DNA of 64,000 nucleotides from Metabacillus bambusae (GTDB lineage Bacteria > Bacillota > Bacilli > Bacillales > Bacillaceae). A program made the position numbers and the translations under genes. The stretch's first letter is position 1. Every line of letters begins with the position of its first letter. Shown piece after piece: positions 17,837 to 26,831 of this stretch. The notes under the pieces are model-generated. The model was not told where the DNA came from. It worked only from the letters and a program-made list of their open reading frames with translations, and made no database searches. The stretch covers positions 1-64,000 of the forward strand of contig NZ_JAGDEL010000014.1 in assembly GCF_017497975.1 (NCBI RefSeq). The letters are read 5' to 3'.

Positions 17837-19627
17837 TTATTGTTTATACTCTATAACAACCATATCCCAATATTTAAGACTAGGAAGTGTAAAGATCACC
17901 TTGTTTTGGTCCTTGGTGAAAGGAAGAGCCATTGGCACACCATTTTGCTTGTCTGGAGAAGCCATCCAAACATTTTTAATAGGTTTAGTTTCCTCAATCT
18001 GGACAGTTAACGGCTTTCTATTTTTAGGCTCTGCTTGATTAGCATTTGTATCACGCCATTCTAATGTTGTAGCATCTAAAAAATTAATAAAGTGAATGAC
18101 CTTTTTATGACCCTTTTGTTTTGCAAAGCTCCAAATTTTCCCTTGTTCAGGTTGAGTAGAGAACTGAGCCCAATCAGAAGAACCAATGGTTATTGGCACC
18201 TCTTGCAGGTTATCTCGAAGCAAATTTTCATATGCTACAAGGAAATCATAATAATTCAAGAGCTTGCTTTGTAAGGCTGTACTCAGCTTCAAATTTTCAT
18301 GTGGAAAATATTCCTTTGACAGCATGTGTTCCCCTAATTCCAAGTGTGAACCACCAGATGCAAAAATTACACTGTTTGTCAGCAGTATACCTGGTGTATT
18401 AAATTCACCCAACTGATTAGAAAACTCGTAATTCATATAGGCGGCTAAGATTGTTTGATATTTTTCTTTTGAGTATTGATTGTTTTCATCAATAATTCGT
18501 TTTAAATCACTATAATATTTATCTTGATCCCATACTTCTGTGTATAAAAATTCAACAGGAGCGTCACTAAGTTGTTTTTGGCCGTATTGGCTTACAGCGT
18601 TCATGACTATACTTTTGTCTGGTGTTTCTCTTTTAATATGTTCAATAAAAGGTGTGAACGATTCATCAAGCTTTACCAGATTCCCATTATAATCATATAC
18701 ATTTCCCCTTGGCCCAAGTTGATCTATATGCCACCCATCAAAGGGAAGAGATTCATACACTTTTTTTTGCTGTTGAATCATATAGGTTTGCCATTCAGAA
18801 TTGTCCGGATTGACCAGAAACACATCACTTTTCCATTCCTCTGGTAATGGATGATAATCATGCTCATTTTTATTTTGGTCTTTAAATAAGCGCCATTCTG
18901 TTTTGACACCATCCTTTTCAGCCTTAGCAAAAGCGCCGTACAATAGATTATATGCCATCGTTTTCATGTTTCGTTTGTGGGCTAAATCAATATATGTTTT
19001 AATTGTCTGCACCGAGGTATGTCGATTGGCGATGTCCTCCCAATGGCTGGCAGACTCATTGTTTTCTAATTTAATAGGTTGGTGGTGTTTATAATGCCAA
19101 TCATAAAATTGTAATCCATTAATGTGATAACGATTTAGCCAGGAAATAACAGACTCCATGTCTTTGTTCGTCATATCCTCAAACTTTGATAGAAATCCAT
19201 ATCTCGGAAATTTTGACCAATCGCTTGAAACATCAACTGCAATTGTTTGTTGATCCTGATCAGTCTGGGTTTCTAGCTTTACACGAACTAAATACCCTTT
19301 GAAATCCTTTTCTGGCGGATTCCATGTCCATTGTATTTCGTTTTTATCCACCTTTATCTGTTGTTTGGAGATCACATCATCTAAATGAAAGTAAGTGATT
19401 TCTAACACTCCACCAGCATACTTAGCTGGCAATTTAGTCGTAAAATGAATGGTTTCATTAGGTTGATATGAAGCTTTATCTGTTGTTATACTTTGGATCA
19501 CTTTTTTTTCTTCTTTTACTGCTGGTTGTTTTTGATAAGAGAGATACTTACTTGCTATCAACGAGACTATTAATAGCAAAATCATCGATAACAAGATGAT
19601 TTTGATAGAATTCTTCCTTTTTAGCAT
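17837..19627 (-). CDS. GH66 dextranase / cycloisomaltooligosaccharide glucanotransferase-type enzyme
   Basis: About 596 residues. An N-terminal hydrophobic segment (IKIILLSMILLLIVSLIASKYL) serves as signal or membrane anchor; no lipobox. A beta-sandwich domain is followed by the GH66 barrel starting YGFLSKFEDM and YHINGLQFYDWHYKH. The catalytic pair is the Asp of FDGWHIDQLGPRG and the Glu of FLYTEVWD. Family members cut internal alpha-1,6 bonds of dextran or cyclise the products; the CBM35 insertion of typical cyclising enzymes is not obvious, favouring plain dextranase. The ATG at 19627 has AAGGAG 9 nt upstream; an ATG 33 codons earlier is disfavoured because it would push the signal inward. 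Confidence 0.85.
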   Translation of the reverse strand: MLKRKNSIKIILLSMILLLIVSLIASKYLSYQKQPAVKEEKKVIQSITTDKASYQPNETIHFTTKLPAKYAGGVLEITYFHLDDVISKQQIKVDKNEIQWTWNPPEKDFKGYLVRVKLETQTDQDQQTIAVDVSSDWSKFPRYGFLSKFEDMTNKDMESVISWLNRYHINGLQFYDWHYKHHQPIKLENNESASHWEDIANRHTSVQTIKTYIDLAHKRNMKTMAYNLLYGAFAKAEKDGVKTEWRLFKDQNKNEHDYHPLPEEWKSDVFLVNPDNSEWQTYMIQQQKKVYESLPFDGWHIDQLGPRGNVYDYNGNLVKLDESFTPFIEHIKRETPDKSIVMNAVSQYGQKQLSDAPVEFLYTEVWDQDKYYSDLKRIIDENNQYSKEKYQTILAAYMNYEFSNQLGEFNTPGILLTNSVIFASGGSHLELGEHMLSKEYFPHENLKLSTALQSKLLNYYDFLVAYENLLRDNLQEVPITIGSSDWAQFSTQPEQGKIWSFAKQKGHKKVIHFINFLDATTLEWRDTNANQAEPKNRKPLTVQIEETKPIKNVWMASPDKQNGVPMALPFTKDQNKVIFTLPSLKYWDMVVIEYKQ

Positions 19628-19758
19628 ACAATTTAACTCCTTGTAACAACCGACTAGTTCCTTGCTTTTCCCTGTCAGAATGAATGTACTCATATTCTCC
19701 TTACCTATTTGCCTCAATGTAAACAAGACTTAAGAGGGGGAATAGCCATTTCTTTTAT

Positions 19759-19790
19759 GAGAAACCTGACTAAACTTAGTCAGGTTTCTC
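19759..19790. terminator. Strong hairpin between TapA-like gene and GH66 gene
   Basis: Perfect 15-bp stem GAGAAACCTGACTAA/TTAGTCAGGTTTCTC with almost no loop. The downstream U tract is poor on either strand, so it may be a partial terminator or an mRNA-stabilising end between the two transcripts. Confidence 0.55.
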
Positions 19791-19827
19791 TCTATTCGTT
19801 TGTTAAGCCATTCAAATAAGTAAGTTA

Positions 19828-20688
19828 TCAATTCGTTTTGGGACCATAATCTGCATCAATGATTTTATCGATTGGGTGTCCGCATTCAGTTAATTTCTCA
19901 ATTTCAGGTCCTATATAAAGATCTGTTTGAAAGGATCCATTAGGTAAATCTACGTGTATTGTATATGTACCTGGGCCGTAGACGTTGGTGACATTATCGA
20001 AGCTTATCTGCCCCTCATATGGTTTGCCATCTTCTTGTGGGATCGTTCCATTTGGATAAGAATAGCTTGTGAAACTGATCTCAATTGGATTCATGCCTTC
20101 AGGGACAGTAAATGTTGCTGTTCCATTCATCACATCTGAATGAAAAAACTGATCTAACGGTCGCTGTGGATAAGTCTGCTGGTCTAATACAGGTTGTTCT
20201 TTTATCGTGATTGACTCACTCCACAATTCTCCCTTCCCTGGATGGTTGGGACGCTGATAAGCTTTAAACATATAATTACCAGCTGCAAGCTGATCAGATG
20301 TATAGGTTAATTCCAGTTTCTCTCCTGGTGCTAACGCATTTACTGTTCCGGTTGCAATAACCTCACCATCTTTAGGATTGCCTTTTTCCGACCAATATAC
20401 CTCATAGGTTACTTCACCCAGCATGGCTTGAGAGTCTTGACCATTTTTTATCGTAGCAGAAATGCCATTGCATGTTACATTTTCAGTAATGAAGGATAAT
20501 GAGCTTTTGTCCCAAGCTGATGATTTATTCTGCGAGTTACTTTGTTTTACTCCTTTTTGTTGGCTACTTTTTTCAGTTTGTTCATTCTTAATCGGAGCAG
20601 CAAATGTTGATTTTCCTGGTGATATAAATGAAATGGAAAGTAATGTGGCAGTTAGAATACAAGCTGTTATTTTCGTTAGCTTTTTCAT
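19828..20688 (-). CDS. Secreted protein with TapA-like domain
   Basis: 286 residues with a Sec signal (residues 1-31, ending STFAA). A Lys/Gln/Ser-rich linker is followed at about 58-165 by a beta-rich domain (WDKSSLSF, VTCNG, KDGEVIATGTV, LAAGNYMFKAYQRP, WSESITI). I read this as resembling the folded domain of Bacillus TapA, the accessory protein for TasA biofilm fibres. The second half (about 175-286) is an unrecognised beta-sandwich-like segment. No tasA or sipW lies nearby; instead it sits between GH31 and GH66 genes. It may attach or present enzymes at the cell or biofilm surface (inference). The resemblance comes from memory of TapA and needs a profile search. Confidence 0.6.
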   Translation of the reverse strand: MKKLTKITACILTATLLSISFISPGKSTFAAPIKNEQTEKSSQQKGVKQSNSQNKSSAWDKSSLSFITENVTCNGISATIKNGQDSQAMLGEVTYEVYWSEKGNPKDGEVIATGTVNALAPGEKLELTYTSDQLAAGNYMFKAYQRPNHPGKGELWSESITIKEQPVLDQQTYPQRPLDQFFHSDVMNGTATFTVPEGMNPIEISFTSYSYPNGTIPQEDGKPYEGQISFDNVTNVYGPGTYTIHVDLPNGSFQTDLYIGPEIEKLTECGHPIDKIIDADYGPKTN

Positions 20689-20746
20689 ATGTCATCCTCA
20701 TTTCTAAAATCTTAAATTACTTTTTTATGAGATTATTCGTTTGATA

Positions 20747-20801
20747 GAGTAGAGGGTGACTAAAAAGGATCTGCCCTTAGGTTACTAGTCTCCCTCTACT
20801 C
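20747..20801. terminator. Long hairpin between GH31 gene and TapA-like gene
   Basis: GAGTAGAGGG-T-GACTA pairs with TAGTC-T-CCCTCTACTC (15 pairs with one mismatch). On the plus strand T-rich sequence follows; on the minus strand it does not. Could be an intercistronic attenuator setting different levels of glycosidase and TapA-like protein. Confidence 0.5.
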
Positions 20802-20851
20802 CCTGCTATTTTTTCACTCGCACATTTGCCCTTTAGATAGGCTAACTCCTA

Positions 20852-23395
20852 TTATCTAATTTGAACTTCTTTCTTCTCTTCAGATGGAATGCTTACATAA
20901 AGAACTTTCGTATCTGCATCATAGAAGAAAGTATTTGTTTTCCCTTGTGTTTCTGCAAGAGAACCAACCTCTTGATATTTGCTGTTTCCAGCTTGAATTC
21001 TCGATGGTTTATCTGCATTGTTTAATTTTAATGTGTATTGCTCTAATTTTGATTCTTTGAAGTTTTTAATTTCTTGTTTTTGATTAAATGTAATTTTATT
21101 GCCCTTACGTTCAACTTCAAATGATGTTTCGTTGTATTCACCTTGTTTGTAGTCCTCTGTTGCACCATCATCTTCATAGAAAACATAAGAAGAGTCATTT
21201 TCTATATAAGTATCCAACACAAGATTTGTTAAAGGCTTTTCATCTGTATATTGCTGTACTTCCCTAGTTGGAATAATCGAGTCTTGCTTCACGTAAATCG
21301 GTAAATGACCAAGTGGGGCATCTGTGGTAATCGTTTGTCCACCGTTATATTCCTCACCAGTCCAATAGTCTGTCCATTTTACGCCCTCTGGTAAGTAAAC
21401 GGTACGAGAAGTTTGCCCTTTCGTTATAACTGGTGCGAGCATCATTGAGTCCCCAAACATGTACTGGTCACTGATATCATTTGTTTTTTCATCATCTTGG
21501 AATTGATAAACAAGCGGTTGATGTACCGGTTTACCACTCTCAGTTGCTTCCCTGAACTCATTGTATAAGTATAGAAGTAATTGATATCGCAATTCAATGT
21601 ACTTCTTGCTGATCTTTTCAACTTCCGGACCAAATGTCCAAGGCTCTTGACCTTGTTTAATTTCAGATTTTGCATCACTATCATAATGGATACGTGAGAA
21701 TGGATAGAAAGCTCCTACTTCCATCCAGCGAGCAAACAGCTCTGCGTCTGGTCGTTTAGCAAATCCGCCAATATCAGTACCAACGAATGATACACCTGAT
21801 AGACCAATATTAGAGATCATCGGGATGGACATTTGTAAATGTTCCCAGTTCGATTCGGAGTCACCCGTCCATAATGCAGCCCAACGTTGTGTACCTGCAT
21901 ACATGTCACGTGTTAATACAAACGGGCGAGTGCCTGGTTTATGGATTTTAAATGCTTGATGAGTAGCATCTGCTTCATCATGGCCGTATAAGTTATGATA
22001 CTCCGTATGCATAATTTTGTTATCCTCTGTACCAAAATAAGCATCCAAAGGCATCGTATGGTGCATTTCGGGAGTGTCGATAAATACGGCAGGTTCATTC
22101 ATATCATTCCAGATGCCGTCAATCCCTTCATTGAATAACGTATCATGGTTATTTGCCCACCATTCGCGAACTTCTTGTTTCGAGAAATCAGGGAAAGCAG
22201 AATCTCCAGGCCATACTGGACCGATGAACGGTGTTCCGTCAGCGTTTTTCGCCCAATAATCATTTTTAGTACCTTCCTGATACATGCGATAGTTTTCATC
22301 TTGTTTTACAGCTGGATCATTAATTGCAATCGCATGGAAACCTGGCATGGATTTTAATTGTTTTAACGCTTGCTTATATTGTTCATTCCATGTAAATACA
22401 CGGTAGCCATCCATATAGTCAATATCAAAATGCATAGTGTCCAATGGAATTTTCTTTTCACGGTATGTTTTAGCAACATTTACAATTTCATCTGCTTTAT
22501 ATTCCCACTTACTTTGATGTAGACCCAATGACCACTTTGGCGGAGCTTCCATTTTTCCTGTTAAATCTGTATAGCGGTCAACTACATCGCTGATTTCAGG
22601 ACCGTATGCAAAGTAATAGGTTAACTTCCCACCATTTGCATAGAAATAGTAGTAATCATCAGATTCAGTCGCCATTTCATAGTAGGAACGATGAGTATTG
22701 TCAAAGAAAATACCGTATGCTTTTTTATCCTTTAATCCAATGAAGAACGGGATCGAAGTATACACGTATTTTGTATCTTTATTATAGGCGTATGCATCTG
22801 TGTTCCACATGCCAATGCTATCGCCACGTTTGTTGAATTCCAGGCCAGCTTGCTCACCGAAGCCATAAAAGTCCTCGTTATCATCTGTTTTCTTAAATAC
22901 ATAAGGCTTTCCATTTTCATATCCTGAGGTATTATCTTGACTTACATAATCCTCATTGATTACATTTCCTTCCTTATCAAGGAAGCGTACACCAAATGGC
23001 TTTAACTTAATTTCAACCGTAAGTTCCTCTGTTTTCAATGTATAAGTATCTGAGTTTTCGTTTGCTTTAAATTTTGGAGTCTTCCACTCGGACTCTTTTT
23101 TGGCAATCCCTCTTGATTCAAATTCTTTTTCACCTTTTTTTAATACAGAAACTTTTACTAGATCTTTATCAAATAAACGAATGTACGCTTCATTTGTCCC
23201 TAAATCTAATTTGACACCGTTTGATAAAGCCTCAACTCCTTGAACGGAAAGCTTTTGAAGATTCTCCTTCACTAAAGTAGTGTCCGCCTCAGGCTGAGTT
23301 ACCGCAAGAACATTTGGAGCTGCTGCTGTAATGCTAATAGTAGCTGCAAGTGAAACACTTGCTATCATTTTTAATGATTTTTTCGATAAATTCAT
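20852..23395 (-). CDS. Secreted GH31 alpha-glucosidase-type enzyme (copy 1)
   Basis: About 847 residues, Sec signal cleaved near NVLA at residue 30. An N-terminal beta-sandwich (galactose-mutarotase-like), a GH31 barrel and C-terminal beta domains follow. The nucleophile is the Asp of WNDMNEPAVF and the acid/base the Asp of LWTGDSESNW. The ATG at 23395 has GAGG 8 nt upstream; a GTG three codons earlier falls inside that site. GH31 enzymes remove or transfer alpha-linked glucosyl or isomaltosyl units, which fits products of the GH66 and fusion enzymes nearby. It is a clear paralogue of the gene 64 nt upstream; both end in KEVQIR. Specificity (alpha-1,3, alpha-1,6 or transferase) is unresolved. 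Confidence 0.9.
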   Translation of the reverse strand: MNLSKKSLKMIASVSLAATISITAAAPNVLAVTQPEADTTLVKENLQKLSVQGVEALSNGVKLDLGTNEAYIRLFDKDLVKVSVLKKGEKEFESRGIAKKESEWKTPKFKANENSDTYTLKTEELTVEIKLKPFGVRFLDKEGNVINEDYVSQDNTSGYENGKPYVFKKTDDNEDFYGFGEQAGLEFNKRGDSIGMWNTDAYAYNKDTKYVYTSIPFFIGLKDKKAYGIFFDNTHRSYYEMATESDDYYYFYANGGKLTYYFAYGPEISDVVDRYTDLTGKMEAPPKWSLGLHQSKWEYKADEIVNVAKTYREKKIPLDTMHFDIDYMDGYRVFTWNEQYKQALKQLKSMPGFHAIAINDPAVKQDENYRMYQEGTKNDYWAKNADGTPFIGPVWPGDSAFPDFSKQEVREWWANNHDTLFNEGIDGIWNDMNEPAVFIDTPEMHHTMPLDAYFGTEDNKIMHTEYHNLYGHDEADATHQAFKIHKPGTRPFVLTRDMYAGTQRWAALWTGDSESNWEHLQMSIPMISNIGLSGVSFVGTDIGGFAKRPDAELFARWMEVGAFYPFSRIHYDSDAKSEIKQGQEPWTFGPEVEKISKKYIELRYQLLLYLYNEFREATESGKPVHQPLVYQFQDDEKTNDISDQYMFGDSMMLAPVITKGQTSRTVYLPEGVKWTDYWTGEEYNGGQTITTDAPLGHLPIYVKQDSIIPTREVQQYTDEKPLTNLVLDTYIENDSSYVFYEDDGATEDYKQGEYNETSFEVERKGNKITFNQKQEIKNFKESKLEQYTLKLNNADKPSRIQAGNSKYQEVGSLAETQGKTNTFFYDADTKVLYVSIPSEEKKEVQIR

Positions 23396-23458
23396 GTTTC
23401 TCACCTCAATTTAGTTTTTCTGTTACGAATATCCATTCCTTTTCCAACTACGCTTGAC

Positions 23459-26134
23459 TCAACGAATTTGAACTTCTTTCTTCTCGTCAGCTGGGATGCT
23501 TATATAAAGAACTTTTTTGTTTGCGTCATAAAAGAAAGTATTTGTTTTTCCTTCTGTTTCAGCAAGTGAATCGACTTCTTTATATTTACTGTTTCCAGCT
23601 TGAATTTTATCTGGTTTTTCTGTGTTATTTAATTTCAGCGTATATTTCTCTAGTTTCGATTCTTTGTAGTTGCTAACTTCTTGTTTTTGTTTGAATGTAA
23701 TTTTATTTGGATTTCGTTTCACTTCAAATGTTGTGAGGTTATATTCACCTCTCTTGTAATCTTCTGTTTTTGCATCGTCCTCATAAAAGCTGTATGACGC
23801 TTTTTCGTCAAGATATGTGTCAAGTGTCAAGTTCGTCAGCGGTTTCTCACCTGTATGCTGCTGCACTTCACGGCGTGGAATGATCGAGTCCTTCTTCACA
23901 TAGATTGGAAGAGTTGCAAGATCTGCTTGTCTGTGAATTGTTTGACCACCTTTAAACTCTTCTCCTGTCCAGTAATCAACCCAATTCGCTCCAGACGGAA
24001 GGTATAAGTCACGTGATGTCTTTCCTTCGTGAACTACTGGTGCCATCATTAGCGAATCACCGAACATAAATTGATCTTGGATATTATGTGTTTTCTCATC
24101 CTCTTGGAATTGGTACACAAGCGGTTGCTGAATGAGTTTTCCGTTTTTAGTTGTTTCTTTAAAGGTGTTGTATAGGTAAGGCATTAGTTCATAACGCAAG
24201 GAAATATATTTTCGGCTGATATCTTCAACTTCCTTGCCGAACTGCCACGGTTCTTGTCTTTGCCATTTTAAGAGATTGCCAGCCTCTGTCTCCATTGGGC
24301 TTTTGCCATCATTGTTGTAATGATCCCTAGAGAATGGATAGAAAGCACCAACCTCAATCCAACGCGCAAACAATTCTGACGTAGCTACAACTCCTTCATG
24401 AGGTTTTTTCGCAAAGCCGCCAATGTCGTTTCCGACCATCGCAAAACCTGTCAAACCGACATTCGCATTCTGGAAAATTGAAATTCTAAGCATTTCCCAT
24501 TCGCTCCAGTTATCTCCTGTCCATGTGGCGGTTGCGTACCGCTGAGTTCCTGTAAACGAAGCACGAGTTAAAACAAACGGACGCTCGTTCGGTTTTAATG
24601 TTTTGAAAGCCTGATCTGTTGCTTGATTTTCAAGGTGAGCGTAGATATTGTGAGCTTCTTCATGTGTCAGTTTTCCGCCATTATCCGTTTCAAAAACAGT
24701 ATCCAACGGTAAAGACCAATAGTCTTTCGTACTAAAGTTAGCCGGTTCATTCATATCGTTCCAAATACCATCAATGCCTCTATCAAACATTGTTTTATGC
24801 CAACCTGCCCACCAATCACGGGTTTCTTGCTTCAGGAAGTTCGGGAACACCGATAAAGATGGAACACCCCATGGCCAAACTTTCCCCAAATAAGGTGTAC
24901 CGTCTGGATTTTCAACCCAAAGGTCCTTATTTGTTCCTTCGGTATAAGGTAAATATTCCGGTTGGCCAGGATCAGGTACACGCATTGCTGGATCGACAAT
25001 CGCGACCGTATGATAATTCTGTTTCTCCAGCATTTCGTTCAATCCGTCCGGATCGGGAAATTTATTCCCAAAAAAGAAAGTTTTATAATCATCCATCCAT
25101 TCAATGTCGTACCACATACCATCCGCAGGAATTTTCTTTTCACGGTAGGTTTTGGATACTTGCTCAAGGTCCTTTTGATGATAACCCCATGCAGCTTGAT
25201 GGAAACCCATCGCCCATTTTGGAGGCATTTGCATCTTGCCTGTCAAATCGGTATAACGGTCAACAACATCTTTAATTTCTGGTCCATTAATGAAATAATA
25301 AGTAAGTTTTCCACCATCAGCGTGAAAGTAGTAATAGTCATCGCTTTCTGCCGCCATGTTATAGTAGGAACGGTAAGTGTTATCAAATAATATTCCATAG
25401 GAATTTGTTCCTTTTAAACCGATAAAGAATGGAACCGAAGAAAAAGTGTACTTCGAAATCGGTTGCCCCAGATTCTCACGGTTCCACACTCCAATTTCCT
25501 TACCACGATGGTTTAAACCGGTTGTTTTCTGCCCGAATCCATAAAAGTCTTCGTTTTTGCCGGTTTTCTTAAATACATATGGCTTACCATTCTCGTAACC
25601 AACACCTTGCTCCGCGTCCTCGTTGATGACATTCCCGTCTTTATCCAAATATTTGATTCCGAACGGGCTTTTCTTAATTTGTACAGTTAAGCTGTCGGAA
25701 GACAAAACGATTTTTTCGGTATCTTCATTCATTTTGAATTTAGGTGTATCCCAATCGGTTTTTGCAATACCAACTGAGGTATACTCTTTTTCACCCTTTT
25801 TCAAGATTGACACTTTTGAAATATCTGAAGATAGTAAGCGGATATAAGCATCCATTTCTCCTAAGTTCAGCTTAACCCCGTTTTCTAATGTTTTGACGTC
25901 TTGGACAGTCATCGGTTTCTGCAAATTGTTTTTATCGAGAGGTCTTTCTGGATGAACATGTTGCACATTCCCGTTTTCATCTACCATCTGGCCTTCCCAC
26001 ATTTGGGCACCAGGAGGCGCAACATACTCTGCAGCTTTTGATACTAGAGGAGCAATTGTTCCACTAGTGACAACCGTGGCAGCAAGTAACATAGTTGCAT
26101 AATTCTTTTTTAATTTCTTCTTTCTTAATTGCAT
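23459..26134 (-). CDS. Secreted GH31 alpha-glucosidase-type enzyme (copy 2)
   Basis: 891 residues with a Sec signal (cleavage near SKAAEY). After the signal is an extra stretch of about 30 residues (EGQMVDENGNVQHVHPERPLDK) absent from copy 1. GH31 catalytic Asp in WNDMNEPANF and acid/base Asp in TWTGDNWSEW are present. It is first of the minus-strand glycosidase series, with AAGGAGAG ahead of the ATG. Long shared blocks with copy 1 show a tandem duplication followed by divergence in active-site loops, for example VFPNFLKQETRDWW against AFPDFSKQEVREWW. The two may act on different linkages. Confidence 0.9.
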   Translation of the reverse strand: MQLRKKKLKKNYATMLLAATVVTSGTIAPLVSKAAEYVAPPGAQMWEGQMVDENGNVQHVHPERPLDKNNLQKPMTVQDVKTLENGVKLNLGEMDAYIRLLSSDISKVSILKKGEKEYTSVGIAKTDWDTPKFKMNEDTEKIVLSSDSLTVQIKKSPFGIKYLDKDGNVINEDAEQGVGYENGKPYVFKKTGKNEDFYGFGQKTTGLNHRGKEIGVWNRENLGQPISKYTFSSVPFFIGLKGTNSYGILFDNTYRSYYNMAAESDDYYYFHADGGKLTYYFINGPEIKDVVDRYTDLTGKMQMPPKWAMGFHQAAWGYHQKDLEQVSKTYREKKIPADGMWYDIEWMDDYKTFFFGNKFPDPDGLNEMLEKQNYHTVAIVDPAMRVPDPGQPEYLPYTEGTNKDLWVENPDGTPYLGKVWPWGVPSLSVFPNFLKQETRDWWAGWHKTMFDRGIDGIWNDMNEPANFSTKDYWSLPLDTVFETDNGGKLTHEEAHNIYAHLENQATDQAFKTLKPNERPFVLTRASFTGTQRYATATWTGDNWSEWEMLRISIFQNANVGLTGFAMVGNDIGGFAKKPHEGVVATSELFARWIEVGAFYPFSRDHYNNDGKSPMETEAGNLLKWQRQEPWQFGKEVEDISRKYISLRYELMPYLYNTFKETTKNGKLIQQPLVYQFQEDEKTHNIQDQFMFGDSLMMAPVVHEGKTSRDLYLPSGANWVDYWTGEEFKGGQTIHRQADLATLPIYVKKDSIIPRREVQQHTGEKPLTNLTLDTYLDEKASYSFYEDDAKTEDYKRGEYNLTTFEVKRNPNKITFKQKQEVSNYKESKLEKYTLKLNNTEKPDKIQAGNSKYKEVDSLAETEGKTNTFFYDANKKVLYISIPADEKKEVQIR

Positions 26135-26831
26135 CGTTCTCTCCTTCTTCGATAGGAAATAAAAATAAAAAGCGAAATAAATTCAAATCTTAAAATACTT
26201 CACAAAAACTTATTCTTATTTAGTCATCTCTCCATTCATATTTGATTTAAGAACCATTATGGTCCTTAGCTTCCCGGGATTACTATCAACTTAGCAACTA
26301 AAAGAAGCCTAAACAATCGGGAAAAACTCCTACCAGTTCTTTGAATACGCTATCAAGATGCATCTAAAACTTTTCAAAGGATATGATTAACATTGAGTTA
26401 AAGTAGAGTTGATCACGATTTTGGATTGTTTTTACACTACGTCACCAGTGGGGAAATTGAGCCTAATTATTAAGCGGAAATGGATATTACAGGAAATTGA
26501 TGCTCTATGAGAACTAAAGGACTATTTTCTTTACTGTCCTCCGCACTTGATCGTCAACCTTTTATTTATCGTTGATTTCTTAAAATTAGACGATTGAACA
26601 ACCTCATTTCCCTTATTAAGGATTAGATTGAAAATTAAGGAAACTACTACACCGCTTCTTTTCGATATTTTGAGAGGGTAAAATATTATCCACTTTATGA
26701 AAAATTAGACACTTCACCTATAGAAGACCGAAAAATAAAGGGCTCGACAAATTCTATTACCAAATCCTTCATTGGCAAAGTATGCACCTAACCCTGTACA
26801 ATAATGATAGAAACCAATAAGGCGGGGGAAT
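26135..26831. other. Divergent intergenic region, 697 nt
   Basis: Separates the glycosidase series (minus) from the second kinase operon (plus). No open frame has a credible start. A short hairpin AGGAC...GTCCT (26518-26540) is seen. I could not find a convincing -35/-10 pair or a second copy of the 15350 dyad. The base composition of the middle part (26250-26650) is slightly less AT-rich, so an old gene remnant is possible but not supported. Confidence 0.3.

Noticed and set aside
24790-25390. Two overlapping plus-strand frames of 161 and 142 codons inside GH31 copy 2
   Set aside because: Antisense shadows of a conserved GH31 catalytic region; no start signals.
26135-26831. Possible transposase remnant in the divergent gap
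   Set aside because: Six-frame reading gave only short stop-riddled stretches without a recognisable motif or terminal repeats.
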